This document shows, in pieces, positions 33,956 through 45,600 of a stretch of DNA of 64,000 nt (position 1 is its first letter; every line of letters starts with the position of its first letter). Location of the stretch: assembly GCF_036237275.1 (NCBI RefSeq), contig NZ_CP108352.1, forward strand, positions 3,968,001 through 4,032,000. The letters are read 5' to 3'. The stretch is from Streptomyces sp. NBC_01353. GTDB taxonomy: Bacteria; Actinomycetota; Actinomycetes; Streptomycetales; Streptomycetaceae. Position numbers and translations under genes: made by a program. Below the pieces are notes generated by a model. That model was given only the letters and a program-made list of their open reading frames with translations. It searched no databases and was not told where the DNA came from.

Positions 33956-34699
33956 ATGTCCGGTTCACGCCACGACTTGGCCTTGCGACGCCCCCGCCAC
34001 CCCGCCCTGCTCGTGGTGGCCGCACACCCGGACGACATCGAGTTCTGCGTCAGCGGCACGGTCATGCAGTGGATCGAGCGCGGCACCCGGGTCACGTACT
34101 GCATCGTCACGGACGGCGGCGCCGGCGGATACGACGAACAGCTCCCGCGTCGGGCGATGGCGGATCTGCGCCGCGCCGAACAGGTCCACTCCGCCAAGCT
34201 GAGCGGTGTCGCGGACGTCCGCTTCCTCGGCTACCCCGACAGCTTCGTGGAACCGAGCGTGGAACTCCGCCGCGACCTGTGCCGGGTCATCCGCGAGGTA
34301 CGCCCACAGCGGGCGATCATCCCCTCCCCCGAGATCAACTGGGCGCGCGTGGCCGACCTCCACCCCGACCACCGCGCGGTCGGCGACGCCTGCCTCCGCG
34401 CGATCTACCCGGAGGCCCGCAACCCCTTCGCGCACTCCTCCCTCCTGAAGGAGGAGGGCCTGGAGCCGTGGATCGTCCACGAGCTGTGGCTGATGACGGG
34501 CCCGACACCCAATCAGTACGTCGACGTCACCCCGGTCTTCGACCGCAAGGTCGAGGCCCTGCGCATCCACACCTCCCAGACGGCCCACTTCGACGACCTG
34601 GCGGGCCTGCTGCGGGACTGGCTGAGCGAACACGCGACGGCGGGCGGACTGCCGGCGGGCCGGATGGCGGAGGCGTTCCAGATCGTCCACATCGACTGA
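33956..34699 (+). CDS. PIG-L family N-deacetylase
   Basis: A 247-residue zinc-dependent deacetylase of the LmbE/MshB fold. The metal motif AHPDDIEF is at residues 23-30, and a second His pair is in HPDHRAVGDACLRAIYPEARN. The family removes N-acetyl groups from GlcNAc-type sugars, as MshB does in mycothiol formation. It is divergent from the AsnB-led operon and adjoins it, so with the MshA-like enzyme it forms two of the three mycothiol-type steps. Confidence 0.88.
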   Translation: MSGSRHDLALRRPRHPALLVVAAHPDDIEFCVSGTVMQWIERGTRVTYCIVTDGGAGGYDEQLPRRAMADLRRAEQVHSAKLSGVADVRFLGYPDSFVEPSVELRRDLCRVIREVRPQRAIIPSPEINWARVADLHPDHRAVGDACLRAIYPEARNPFAHSSLLKEEGLEPWIVHELWLMTGPTPNQYVDVTPVFDRKVEALRIHTSQTAHFDDLAGLLRDWLSEHATAGGLPAGRMAEAFQIVHID

Positions 34700-34775
34700 G
34701 CCTCGCCCCCGACGGATGCCCTACCTTGACGTGCGGCGTACCCGCCGGGGTACGTGACGACAGGCTGGGGGGCAT

Positions 34776-35255
34776 GTGACCGTCGCACAGGTGGTCCGTC
34801 GAGGCATTCGGCTCGGGGTGCGCATCACGGTGGGGCCCGCGGGCTTCTTCGGGCTCATGTGGCTCGTGTACGCCGTCGCGTGGCTCTTCACCGGGATGCG
34901 CGGGGACGCCCTCGCGGGCATCCTGCGCGGCGTCGTGGCGGTCGGCGGGACGATGGCGGTCGGCGTGCTGCTCGGTGCCGCGACCGGCGGCGCGCTCGCC
35001 CTGGCGCCCGACCGGCTCACCGCTCGGGCGCCGCTGCGGGGGCTGCTCGCCGGAGCCGTCGCGAGCGCGCTGTTCCTGCCCGAGACGCTGGTCGTGGCGT
35101 TCGCCACCGACCTCGGATACCTGCCGACCCTGCTCACCTTCCTCGCCACACCGATCGTCGGCGCCGTGTCAGCGGCGCACAGCGGCGACCTCGTGGGCCG
35201 GACCCGACACCACCCCTGGCTATGGGTCGAGGGGCAACGTCAGCTCCAGTCGTGA
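34776..35255 (+). CDS. Hypothetical membrane protein
   Basis: A 159-residue membrane protein with about four hydrophobic segments (GFFGLMWLVYAVAWLF; GVVAVGGTMAVGVLLGAATG; GLLAGAVASALFLPETLVVAF; LPTLLTFLATPIVGAVSAA). No motifs recognised. GTG 34776 start, no strong ribosome site. Confidence 0.7.
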   Translation: MTVAQVVRRGIRLGVRITVGPAGFFGLMWLVYAVAWLFTGMRGDALAGILRGVVAVGGTMAVGVLLGAATGGALALAPDRLTARAPLRGLLAGAVASALFLPETLVVAFATDLGYLPTLLTFLATPIVGAVSAAHSGDLVGRTRHHPWLWVEGQRQLQS

Positions 35256-35284
35256 CGTCCCGGACGCGAACCTAGGATGGAGAC

Positions 35285-35575
35285 ATGTCGACGCTCTCCC
35301 TCTGGTCGCGTGACTCCGTGCTGTCGATCGGCTCGGTGGGGTCCTGTCTGTCGATCGGTTCGGTCGGCTCGGTCCTCTCCGTCGGGTCCATCGGCTCGGC
35401 CGCCTCCGTCGCCTCGGTCGGGTCCTGGCTGAGTACGGGCTCCCTGCTGTCGGCGCAGTCCTGCTGGTCGGTCATGTCCTGGCGCTCCCGCTGCGGGGTG
35501 ATGGCCGCCGGAACGGTCACGGCAGTCACCGCGGTCGCGCTGGTGGCCGCCGCTCGTACGCGCGGGGGCCGCTGA
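35285..35575 (+). CDS. Ser/Gly-repeat small protein
   Basis: A 96-residue protein with repeats of the unit SIGSVGSxL or SVGSxGS at residues about 14-50, then a hydrophobic C-terminus (VMAAGTVTAVTAVALVAAA) and a basic tail. Small proteins with this kind of repeat are frequent in Streptomyces, but I know of no defined function. The DNA itself is a degenerate 15-base repeat. Start ATG follows GGATGGAG. Confidence 0.7.
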   Translation: MSTLSLWSRDSVLSIGSVGSCLSIGSVGSVLSVGSIGSAASVASVGSWLSTGSLLSAQSCWSVMSWRSRCGVMAAGTVTAVTAVALVAAARTRGGR

Positions 35576-35735
35576 CCCCCGGGGGCTCCTCCGGCCTCAG
35601 CTGCAGGCCGTCACAGGCGTCACGCCGAGAACACCCGTGAGCGGCACGTCCACGGACTGCCCCTCCACGCTCAGCCGCACTGCGCCTTCGGTACCCGGCA
35701 GCAGCGACCTGCGGATGCCACGCGGACGCGCCGGG

Positions 35736-36281
35736 TCAGTGGCCGCCCAGGCCCGGCAGGCACGTGCCGTCCATCGTGCGGCCGGCGACCTCGGCGCCGG
35801 CGCCGCCGGACCCGTCGATGCGGCCGTTGACGCACACCTTGCCGTGACCGCCGCCGACCAGAACGTTCTTCAGGACCTTGTCGAACTCGCCCCGTACCTC
35901 GACCTCGTTCTCCTGGACACCGATCACCCGGGCGACGGCGACCTGCAGCTCGTCCTGCGTGACGCGCTTCCCCGCGAACGTCCGCAGCTCGGCGGCGAGC
36001 GTCTCCGCCGTACCCTCCGCCCCGGCGCGCTCCTCCGGGGTGAGCTCCATCTCGCGCCGATACCCGTGATTCTCGGCGTACTTGTCGGCCGGGTCCTCCG
36101 GGTCGTACGAGTTGCACGGCCCCAGATCCGCGGGCCGCTGCTCCTCCGGCGGCGGGCAGCTCGGCGACCCCGTACGCGACCCGGCAGCCCGCGGATCGTC
36201 GGCGGGGTCGGCGCAGCCACCGACGGCCAGGGTGACGAGGAACAGTGCGGCGACAGCGGCGGATCGGGAACGTGAGCGCAT
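35736..36281 (-). CDS. Lipoprotein of unknown function
   Basis: A 181-residue lipoprotein: basic N-terminus, hydrophobic AALFLVTLAVGG and lipobox Cys (LAVGGC) near residue 22. The mature part is polar with about five Cys and ends CVNGRIDGSGGAGAEVAG. No family recognised. The preceding 155 bases (35581-35735) hold only a short frame ending in PLTGVLGVTPVTACS without a start. Confidence 0.78.
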   Translation of the reverse strand: MRSRSRSAAVAALFLVTLAVGGCADPADDPRAAGSRTGSPSCPPPEEQRPADLGPCNSYDPEDPADKYAENHGYRREMELTPEERAGAEGTAETLAAELRTFAGKRVTQDELQVAVARVIGVQENEVEVRGEFDKVLKNVLVGGGHGKVCVNGRIDGSGGAGAEVAGRTMDGTCLPGLGGH

Positions 36282-36358
36282 GACGCCATGCTGGGCGTCC
36301 CGGGCTCTCTCCACGGCCGGCTCCCGAGAGATGTGACCGACCCGTAGCCTCGCGGCGC

Positions 36359-36383
36359 TATATACTGACGGAGGTCGTATATA
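36359..36383. promoter_or_regulatory. Palindromic operator/promoter of the TA module
   Basis: TATATAC and GTATATA are inverted around an 11-base spacer, upstream of the antitoxin gene. The TATACT inside is a good -10 box. Typical site for autoregulation by a VapB-type complex. Confidence 0.65.
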
Positions 36384-36404
36384 CATCCGTCGTGTGGAGG
36401 CTCC

Positions 36405-36623
36405 ATGTCCAAGACGCTGGTCGACATCGACGACGACATGCTGGCCTTCGCCCAGCAGCAGCTCGGAACCAAGACGAAGCGCGACACCATCAATCGCGCG
36501 CTGACGATAGCGGCGGCGATCAGCGCCGACGACCGGGCGAGGGCGCTGCGCTGGCTCCAGGACAACGCCCAGGACTTCCTGGACTTCGACGTCCTCGAAG
36601 AGCGGGAGCGCAAAGGGCTGTGA
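36405..36623 (+). CDS. VapB-type antitoxin
   Basis: A 72-residue antitoxin with a ribbon-helix-helix-like N-terminus (MSKTLVDIDDDMLAFAQQQLG, then TKTKRDTINRALTIAAAIS) and a C-terminal toxin-binding tail. It overlaps the toxin start (GTGA). The palindrome upstream fits autoregulation. Confidence 0.88.
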   Translation: MSKTLVDIDDDMLAFAQQQLGTKTKRDTINRALTIAAAISADDRARALRWLQDNAQDFLDFDVLEERERKGL

Positions 36624-37069
36624 ACTACCTCGCCGACACTTCGGCGGTCCGGCGCATCCTCCGGCGCCAGATCGGCGAACCGTGGCCCGGACGCGTGGCG
36701 CGCGGACAAGTGGCCATCTGCCCCCCGGTGGAAGCCGAGCTGATGCCCGGACTGCGCGCCGATCGGGACCATGAGCGCTTTTTCACCATGCTGAACCAGA
36801 CCTTCGGCCGGGTGCCCGCACTCGACGACCCCTGGCCGCGGATCATCGGTGTCCAGCGGGAGTTGCTGGGGATCGGGCACCACCGGGGACCGTCACCCAT
36901 GGACATCCTCATCGCGCTCACCGCCGAGCAGCACCGCCTCACGCTGATCCACGTGGACGACGACTTCGCCGCGATCGCCAAGGTCCGGCCGGAGATCTCC
37001 ATGCTCCGGCTCCAGCCCGCCGAGCCCCGCCAGGGCCTGTCCGGCGGATCAGGGCCGGACAGGCCCTAG
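36620..37069 (+). CDS. VapC-type PIN-domain toxin
   Basis: A 149-residue PIN-domain ribonuclease. Acidic catalytic residues are visible in YLADTSAVRR (first Asp), PVEAELMPG (Glu), SPMDILIAL (Asp) and HVDDDFAAIA (Asp). GTG start overlaps the antitoxin stop. It cleaves RNA when free of VapB. The last 15 residues (QGLSGGSGPDRP) look like an extension. Confidence 0.88.
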   Translation: MNYLADTSAVRRILRRQIGEPWPGRVARGQVAICPPVEAELMPGLRADRDHERFFTMLNQTFGRVPALDDPWPRIIGVQRELLGIGHHRGPSPMDILIALTAEQHRLTLIHVDDDFAAIAKVRPEISMLRLQPAEPRQGLSGGSGPDRP

Positions 37070-37081
37070 GGGCAGAGCCGA

Positions 37082-37708
37082 TCAGCTCACGAGGTGGATC
37101 GCCAGCCCCCCGATGAGCCCGCTCGACACGAGGGCTGTTCCAAGCCGCCCCCTCGGTCCCGTCAGACCCCGGCCGAGCAGCGCGCCTCCCGTGGCCAGGA
37201 AGAGCTGCCAGCTGGCGGAGGCGACCAGGGCCGCGAGCACGAAGGCCGTACGGTCCAGGGGGGTGGCCGGACCCGAGGGGCCAGTCGCCAGGATCAGGGC
37301 CACGAAGTAGATCACGGTCATGGGGTTCAGGATCGTGATGCCCAGGAACGTGAGGAAGGCGCGCGAGGGGGTGAGGGGGCTGTCGGGGTCGTCCCGGCTC
37401 GCGAGGTCCCGCGCGCGGTAGGCCCGTACCGCGGTCCATGCCGAGCGCGCCGCCAGGGCCACCAGGACCACCGCCGATACCCACCGCAGCGGGGCCATGA
37501 CCGGAGCGAGGAGCGGCACGAGCGCCGAGCCGCCCAGCACGGCGATCACGGCGTAGAGGCCGTCCGCGGCGGCGACGCCGAGGGCCGCGCCCGCTCCCGT
37601 ACGCCAGCCCGTGCGCGCCGTGACCGCCACCAGGTAGGCGCCGACCGCGCCGACCGGGATCGCGATTCCGTAGCCGGCGAGCAGGCCGGCCACCACCGCG
37701 GCGGTCAC
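37082..37708 (-). CDS. LysE-family membrane transporter
   Basis: A 208-residue protein with about six membrane helices; the LysE/RhtB signature region (IPVGAVGAYLVAVTAR) and ITILNPMTVIYFVALI are visible. Family members export amino acids. GTG 37708 overlaps the stop of the DUF2087 gene, so the two form an operon. The solute is unknown. Confidence 0.85.
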   Translation of the reverse strand: MTAAVVAGLLAGYGIAIPVGAVGAYLVAVTARTGWRTGAGAALGVAAADGLYAVIAVLGGSALVPLLAPVMAPLRWVSAVVLVALAARSAWTAVRAYRARDLASRDDPDSPLTPSRAFLTFLGITILNPMTVIYFVALILATGPSGPATPLDRTAFVLAALVASASWQLFLATGGALLGRGLTGPRGRLGTALVSSGLIGGLAIHLVS

Positions 37709-37992
37709 GCGACGGACACGGTCGCGCCTCCGGGGGAGCCGGGCTGCTGCTGTCGGCGGTAGGCCGCGCCGTCCTTCGTACGGGTCAGATGGCCGCCGAC
37801 GACGAGGTAGCGGCGCAGGGCCGGGAAGTCCTCGTGGACGGTCAGCAGCGCCTCGTTGACCTCGCGCTCGGTGTACGAGCGGGCGGGGGCGAAGAGCGAC
37901 TCGGCGAGGTGCGCGAGGAGCGCCTCACGGCGGGCGGGCCGGCGCGGGATCGCCTTCAGGCGGCCGTCGGCGGCGAACAAATCTGCGGTCAT
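37705..37992 (-). CDS. DUF2087-domain protein
   Basis: A 95-residue protein of the DUF2087 type (RLKAIPRRPARREALLAHLAE, YTEREVNEALLTVHEDFPALRRYLVV), a small winged-helix-like domain often fused to or near regulators. It ends in a basic tail (RRQQQPGSPG) and overlaps the LysE gene. It may regulate it. Confidence 0.82.
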   Translation of the reverse strand: MTADLFAADGRLKAIPRRPARREALLAHLAESLFAPARSYTEREVNEALLTVHEDFPALRRYLVVGGHLTRTKDGAAYRRQQQPGSPGGATVSVA

Positions 37993-38073
37993 GCGGTGCA
38001 GCCTGGCCGCCGGGGCGGCCAGGCTGCAAAGGGTTTTCCGGATGCCTGTCCGCGAGGGCTTCCCGGCCGGCCG

Positions 38074-38352
38074 CTACTTGAGCACGACGTTCACCGCCGG
38101 TTCGATCCTCGGCACGATCGGCGGCATACCTTCCTCCTGGAAGATCGGCATCGCCTTGTCCACGAAAGCCTGAAACGCCTCCGCCGACTCGAAGAAGTCG
38201 ACCACTCGCCAGCCGCCCGAGCCGTCGGGGCCCGCCGCGTGGGCGAGGAAGCCCTCGGGCGGCCACCAGGGCGCGTTGGTGACCCGCTCGGTGGTGCGCT
38301 CGTAGAGCTCCTGCGTGCCGCCGGGGATCTCCACGGTGACGATGACGGCCAT
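38074..38352 (-). CDS. Small dimeric alpha/beta-barrel protein (ABM-like)
   Basis: A 92-residue protein reading VIVTVEIPGGTQELYERTT with a Trp-rich middle and a late FESAEAFQAFVDK segment, as in antibiotic-biosynthesis-monooxygenase-like dimeric barrels. I do not see a defined cofactor site. The ATG at 38352 is preferred to a longer frame. Function unknown. Confidence 0.7.
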   Translation of the reverse strand: MAVIVTVEIPGGTQELYERTTERVTNAPWWPPEGFLAHAAGPDGSGGWRVVDFFESAEAFQAFVDKAMPIFQEEGMPPIVPRIEPAVNVVLK

Positions 38353-38784
38353 GATGCTGCTCCCGTGCGTGGGGGATGGGATCCCGACCAGCACACCAGC
38401 CGCTCCCCGCCCCCGCTCGGCGAGGAGGGCCGAACGAGCGCCCCCGCACACGACGGCTCCGCCGAAGTGCCGGGACGCCGGAGCGTGGGAAGCGGCGGTC
38501 GATCAGTGCTGGACGGCGAGTCCGGAGGAGCGTGCGGGCCTGACCCCGCAGGGGGCGTTGCGGATCACCAGCACATCGCCCGCGGGCCCCTCGCCCTGAA
38601 CGCGGCGGTCGGGCGGGACAGCCCTGCGTCGGCCCCATGTGAGGGGGCGTCACCCGAACGGGCGGTTCTTCACTCTGCGTGTCGATGTTGGCATATTCCG
38701 TGCGGTACGTTCACGCAAAACGGCCCCCGCGATGGTTAGCCGCCATCAGCGAGGGCCTGAACCACTAGTGGAAAGCACTCCACC
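38353..38784. other. 432-base intergenic region with structured leader
   Basis: No gene found. The right end, next to the GTG at 38785, has TTGGCA-type promoter elements near 38689, then a segment GCCCCCGCGATGG-TTAGC-CGCCATCAGCGAGGGC that can fold, and the 10-bp palindrome CCACTAGTGG at 38762-38771. The left part is GC-rich and looks featureless. Confidence 0.5.
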
Positions 38785-39750
38785 GTGATCTACCGGAACT
38801 TTATCGCGCCCTCGCGCGCATTCTCCCAGTTCTCCCACGAGTTGATCCGGCATCCGCGCCTCAGCTCCGACGCCGTACGCCTGCTGACGTGGCAACTCTC
38901 CCTCCCCTCGGGCGCGAGGGAGTCCCTCTCCCGTACCGCTGAACGTGCCCGGATCGGGTCATGCGCCTTCACCCGCGCCAAGCGACAGCTCAAGGACGAG
39001 GGCTTCGTCCACGAGCGGCGCGTACAGGGCGCCGGTGGGCTCTGGGAGACCCAACAGCTCGTCTCCAGCGTGCCGTTGAGCGTCGGCGAGGCCACCAAGA
39101 TCCTCGCGGGGATGCCGCCCGTACGGACCAGCACGTTACGAGTGTCACCGCAGGTGACACCGGGGCACGGGGTTCCGGCCGCCGGTGGACCGGAGGCCCC
39201 GCCGACCGGCGGTCATCCAGAGAAACACCCAGGGGGAGACACCTCCAACCTTCCGCCCGTCGCCGCTGAGCCCGCTCAGTCCGTCGAGACTGTCGGAGCC
39301 GTGACAGCCATCGCCACCGTCGCGGCCGTCGGCACTCCCCGAGCGGGCGAGCACCTGGACGAGGCCCGTGCTCTCGTCGGTGCGCTACCGCTCCTCTCGC
39401 CGGTCCTGCGACACATCCCCCCAGGGATGCGCGACGAGTTGACGCTCCTCACCACCGGCTGGCTGGCCGCCGGGCACACCTCCGCCGACGTGCACGAGCA
39501 CATCCTGCGCGGCCTGCCCGGTACCGGTACATCCGTTCACCGGCCCGGTGGGCTGGTGCGCTACCTGCTCCGCGAGGTCGCGCCCCGGCCACCCGTACCC
39601 ACGCCGACAGGCACCGGGCCGCAGCTGTCGGCGCGGCTGATCGGGACGCGGGAGTGCACGGGCGCACACGACCAGGCGACGCTGTTCCGGCCTGTCGCGG
39701 ACGAGTCGCTGTGCGCTTCGTGCGACAGCCACGCGCTCAGCGGTAGATGA
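38785..39750 (+). CDS. Helix-turn-helix protein of unknown role
   Basis: A 321-residue protein. Residues 1-100 (YRNFIAPSRAFSQFSHELIR and on) form a winged-helix DNA-binding domain, followed by a Pro/Thr-rich linker with Val/Ala repeats (VGAVTAIATVAAVG) and a C-terminal region with CxxC (CASCDSH). It is found in many streptomycetes in my memory, but the role is not clear. GTG start. Its end overlaps the convergent gene by 14 bases. Confidence 0.75.
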   Translation: MIYRNFIAPSRAFSQFSHELIRHPRLSSDAVRLLTWQLSLPSGARESLSRTAERARIGSCAFTRAKRQLKDEGFVHERRVQGAGGLWETQQLVSSVPLSVGEATKILAGMPPVRTSTLRVSPQVTPGHGVPAAGGPEAPPTGGHPEKHPGGDTSNLPPVAAEPAQSVETVGAVTAIATVAAVGTPRAGEHLDEARALVGALPLLSPVLRHIPPGMRDELTLLTTGWLAAGHTSADVHEHILRGLPGTGTSVHRPGGLVRYLLREVAPRPPVPTPTGTGPQLSARLIGTRECTGAHDQATLFRPVADESLCASCDSHALSGR

Positions 39751-40413
39751 GGAGTTCCTGCTCCGTCGCGCCCGTCAGGGCGTAGCGCGTGCGGACCAGC
39801 GGGCGGCCCGCGTAGATGCGGATCAAGGTGGACGCCTCTCCGTGGAAGTGGGCCGGGGGACGGCCGGCGATCCTGTTGCCGAGGGAGACGGGCTCGGGGC
39901 GGCCCGGCAGGATGCCGACGAGCGCCGGGGTCTCCCGTCTGCGGCTCGTGACCGACAGGAGCGGCAGCGCGAGCTCCAGGCTGGCGCCGCAGTACGCGCC
40001 GGGGGCGCCGAAGGCCTCCCGTACGTCTCCGGCGTGGACCCACTCCCCCAGCGCCACCGCGTCCAGCGTGCCGTCGGTCTCCGCGATCACCGGGCCGGCC
40101 TCCGTGAAGCCGCGCTCCAGTTCGTCGAGGATCCGGCCGAGCGGCCAGGACTCCCGCTCGGCGACGTCGGCCGCGTTGGCCTCCGGCAGGAAGACGCCCT
40201 CCTCGAGGCGACCCTCGACGATCCTGACGAGGGCCGCCGCGCAGTGCGCGAGCACCTGCCGGGCCGTCCAGCCCGGGCAGGCGGTGCGCAGGTCGAACGA
40301 CGCCTCCGGAGTGCGCCGCAGCAGCGGCATCAGCGCGTCCCGTTCCGTCCGCAGCAGCCGGTCCGGGAGCCACGGATCACGCGCATCGGGGTCACGCACG
40401 TCAGTCGTACACA

Positions 40414-40414
<1 letters not shown>
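39737..40414 (-). CDS. Maleylpyruvate isomerase-family (mycothiol-dependent type) protein
   Basis: A 225-residue DinB-like protein with the four-helix maleylpyruvate-isomerase N-domain (ACPGWTARQVLAHCAAALV) whose members use mycothiol or act in detoxification. The GEWVHAGDVREAF segment carries the usual His. It overlaps the ahcY stop by one base, so it is the last gene of the 13-gene operon. Its role there may be thiol chemistry on the product; that is inference. Confidence 0.8.
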
Positions 40415-42681
<2,267 letters not shown>

Positions 42682-42685
<4 letters not shown>

Positions 42686-45600
42686 CGCCGGCCACCCGCG
42701 TTGAAGTAGCTCGCCTCCGGGTGGTGGACGACGATCGCGTCCGTCGACTGCTCGGGGTGCAGCTGGTACTCCTCCGACAGCTCGACCCCGATCCGTTCGG
42801 GCCGGAGCAGGCCGGCGATCTTCGCCCGGTCCTCCAGGTCGGGGCAGGCCGGGTAGCCGAGCGAGTAACGACAGCCCTGGTACTCGGTGCGCAGCATCCC
42901 CTCGATGCCCGCCGGGTCCGCTCCCCCGATACCCCACTCCGCGCGCACCCGCGCGTGCCAGTACTCGGCCAGCGCCTCCGCCAACTGCACGGACAGACCG
43001 TGCAGTTCGAGATAGTCGCGGTAACGGTCGGCGGCGAACAGCTTCGCCGTCTCCCCGCCGATCCGGGAGCCGACCGTGACGACCTGGAGCGCGAGGACGT
43101 CCACCTCGCCCGCGTCCTCGGCGCGGAAGAAGTCGGCCAGGCAGAGGCGGCGGCCCCGCTGTTGGCGGGGGAAGGAGAAGCGGGTCCGCTCGCCTCCGTC
43201 CTCGTCCAGGACGATCAGGTCGTCGCCCTTGGACACACAGGGGAAGTAGCCGTGCACCACGGCCGCTTCGAGGAGCTGGTCGGTCTGGAGCCGGTCCAGC
43301 CAGCCGCGCAGCCGCGGCCGGCCCTCCGACTCGATCGTCCCGGCGTCCTTGAGCCCCCACTGGCCCTTGAACAGGGCACCTTCGTCGAGCCAGGACGCGT
43401 ACTCGGCGAGCTGGATACCCTTGACGACCCGCGTGCCGAGGAACGGCGGCTCCGGTACGGGGTTGTCCGTGGCCACGTCCGAGCGTCCCGCCGGCTCGGG
43501 CTCCCGTACCGCAAGGACGGGCGTGTCCCGCTTGGGCACACGGCGCTGCTTCAGCTCCGGGAGTACGGCGCCGGGGATGCCCCGCTTGACCGCCATCAGC
43601 GCGTCCATCAGCCGCAGGCCCTCGAAGGCGTCCCGGGCGTAGCGCACCTCGCCCGCGTACAGCTCGTGCAGGTCCTGCTCGACGTACGCCCTGGTCAGCG
43701 CGGCGCCACCCAGGATCACGGGGAACTTCGCCGCGAGTCCACGGCCGTTCAGCTCCTCCAGGTTCTCCTTCATGATCACGGTCGACTTCACCAGCAGGCC
43801 CGACATGCCGATGACGTCGGCGCGATGCTCCTCGGCGGCGTCCAGGATCGCGGAGACCGGCTGCTTGATGCCGAGATTCACCACGTTGTAGCCGTTGTTG
43901 GACAGGATGATGTCGACGAGGTTCTTGCCGATGTCGTGGACATCGCCCCGGACGGTGGCCAGCACGATCGTGCCCTTGCCATCCGCGTCCGTCTTCTCCA
44001 TGTGCGGTTCGAGATAGGCGACCGCGGTCTTCATCACTTCGGCGGACTGGAGCACGAACGGCAGCTGCATCTGGCCGGAGCCGAAGAGCTCGCCGACCGT
44101 CTTCATCCCGTCCAGCAGGATGTCGTTGACGATCTCCAGCGCCGGCCGCCCCTCCAGGGCATCCGCGAGATCGGCCTCCAGGCCGTTCTTCTCCCCGTCG
44201 ACGATCCGCCGCTTCAGGCGCTCCTCCAGCGGCAGCGCGTGCAGTTCCTCGGCCTTCCCGGCCTTCAGGGACTTCGCCGTCGCACCCTCGAAGAGCTCAA
44301 GGAGGCGCTGCAGCGGGTCGTAGCCCTCCCTGCGCCGGTCGTGGACGAGATCGAGGGCCACCTCGACCTGTTCCGGCTCCAGCCGGGCGATCGGCAGGAT
44401 CTTCGACGCGTGCACGATCGCCGAGTCGAGTCCCGCCTTCACGCACTCGTCGAGGAAGACCGAGTTCAGCACGATCCGCGCGGCCGGGTTCAGGCCGAAG
44501 GAGATGTTGGACAGACCCAGCGTCGTCTGGACGTCCGGGTGGCGGCGCTTGAGCTCCCTGATCGCCTCGATGGTGTGGATGCCGTCCCGCCGGGACTCCT
44601 CCTGCCCGGTGCAGATCGTGAACGTCAGGCAGTCGATCAGGATGTCCGACTCCCTGATGCCCCAGTTCTCCGTCAGATCGGCGATGATCCGCTCCGCGAT
44701 CGCGACCTTCGCCTCGACCGTGCGGGCCTGCCCCTCCTCGTCGATCGTCAGGGCCATCAGCGCGGCCCCGTGCTCCTTCGCGAGCGCCGTGACCTGCGCG
44801 AACCGGGACTCCGGACCGTCACCGTCCTCGTAGTTGACCGAGTTGATCACGGCCCGGCCGCCGAGCTTCTCGAGCCCGGCACGCAGCACGCCCAGCTCCG
44901 TCGAGTCGAGCACGATCGGCAGCGTGGACGCGGTGGCGAAACGCCCCGCCAGCTCGGCCATGTCGGCCGTCCCGTCCCGGCCGACGTAGTCCACGCACAG
45001 ATCGAGCATGTGCGCGCCCTCGCGGATCTGGTCGCGCACCATCTCCACGCAGTCGTCCCAGCGGCCGTCCAGCATGGCCTCGCGGAACTTCTTCGAACCG
45101 TTGGCGTTGGTCCGCTCACCGATCGCCAGGTACGACGTGTCCTGGCGGAAGGGCACATGGCTGTAGAGCGAGGAGGCGCCCGGTTCCGGGACCGGGGTAC
45201 GGGTCGGCACGGCCGCGCCCCGCAGCCGCTCCACGATCTCGCGCAGATGCTCCGGGGTCGTCCCGCAGCAGCCGCCGACGAGCGCGGGGCCGTACTCCCG
45301 TACGAAGCGCTCCTGGGCGTCGGCCAGTTCGGCGGGCGACAGCGGATAGTGGGCACCGTCCGAGGTCAGCACCGGCAGTCCGGCGTTGGGCATCACCGAC
45401 ACCGGGATTCCGGCGTGCCGCGACAGATACCGCAGGTGCTCGGCCATCTCGGCCGGACCGGTGGCGCAGTTCAGCCCGATCATGTCGATGCCGAGCGGCT
45501 CCAGGGCGGTGAGCGCCGCCCCGATCTCCGAGCCGAGCAGCATCGTCCCCGTCGTCTCCACCGTGACCTGCACGATCAGCGGCAGGTCGAGCCCGCACCA

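Noticed and set aside
34738-34753. GTACCC-GCCG-GGGTAC dyad that resembles a CsoR-type box
   Set aside because: The spacing is 4 bases, not 5 as in the other boxes, and the context is not a copper gene.
35597-35735. Short minus-strand frame ending PLTGVLGVTPVTACS before the lipoprotein gene
   Set aside because: No start codon or ribosome site in a sensible place; too short to support.
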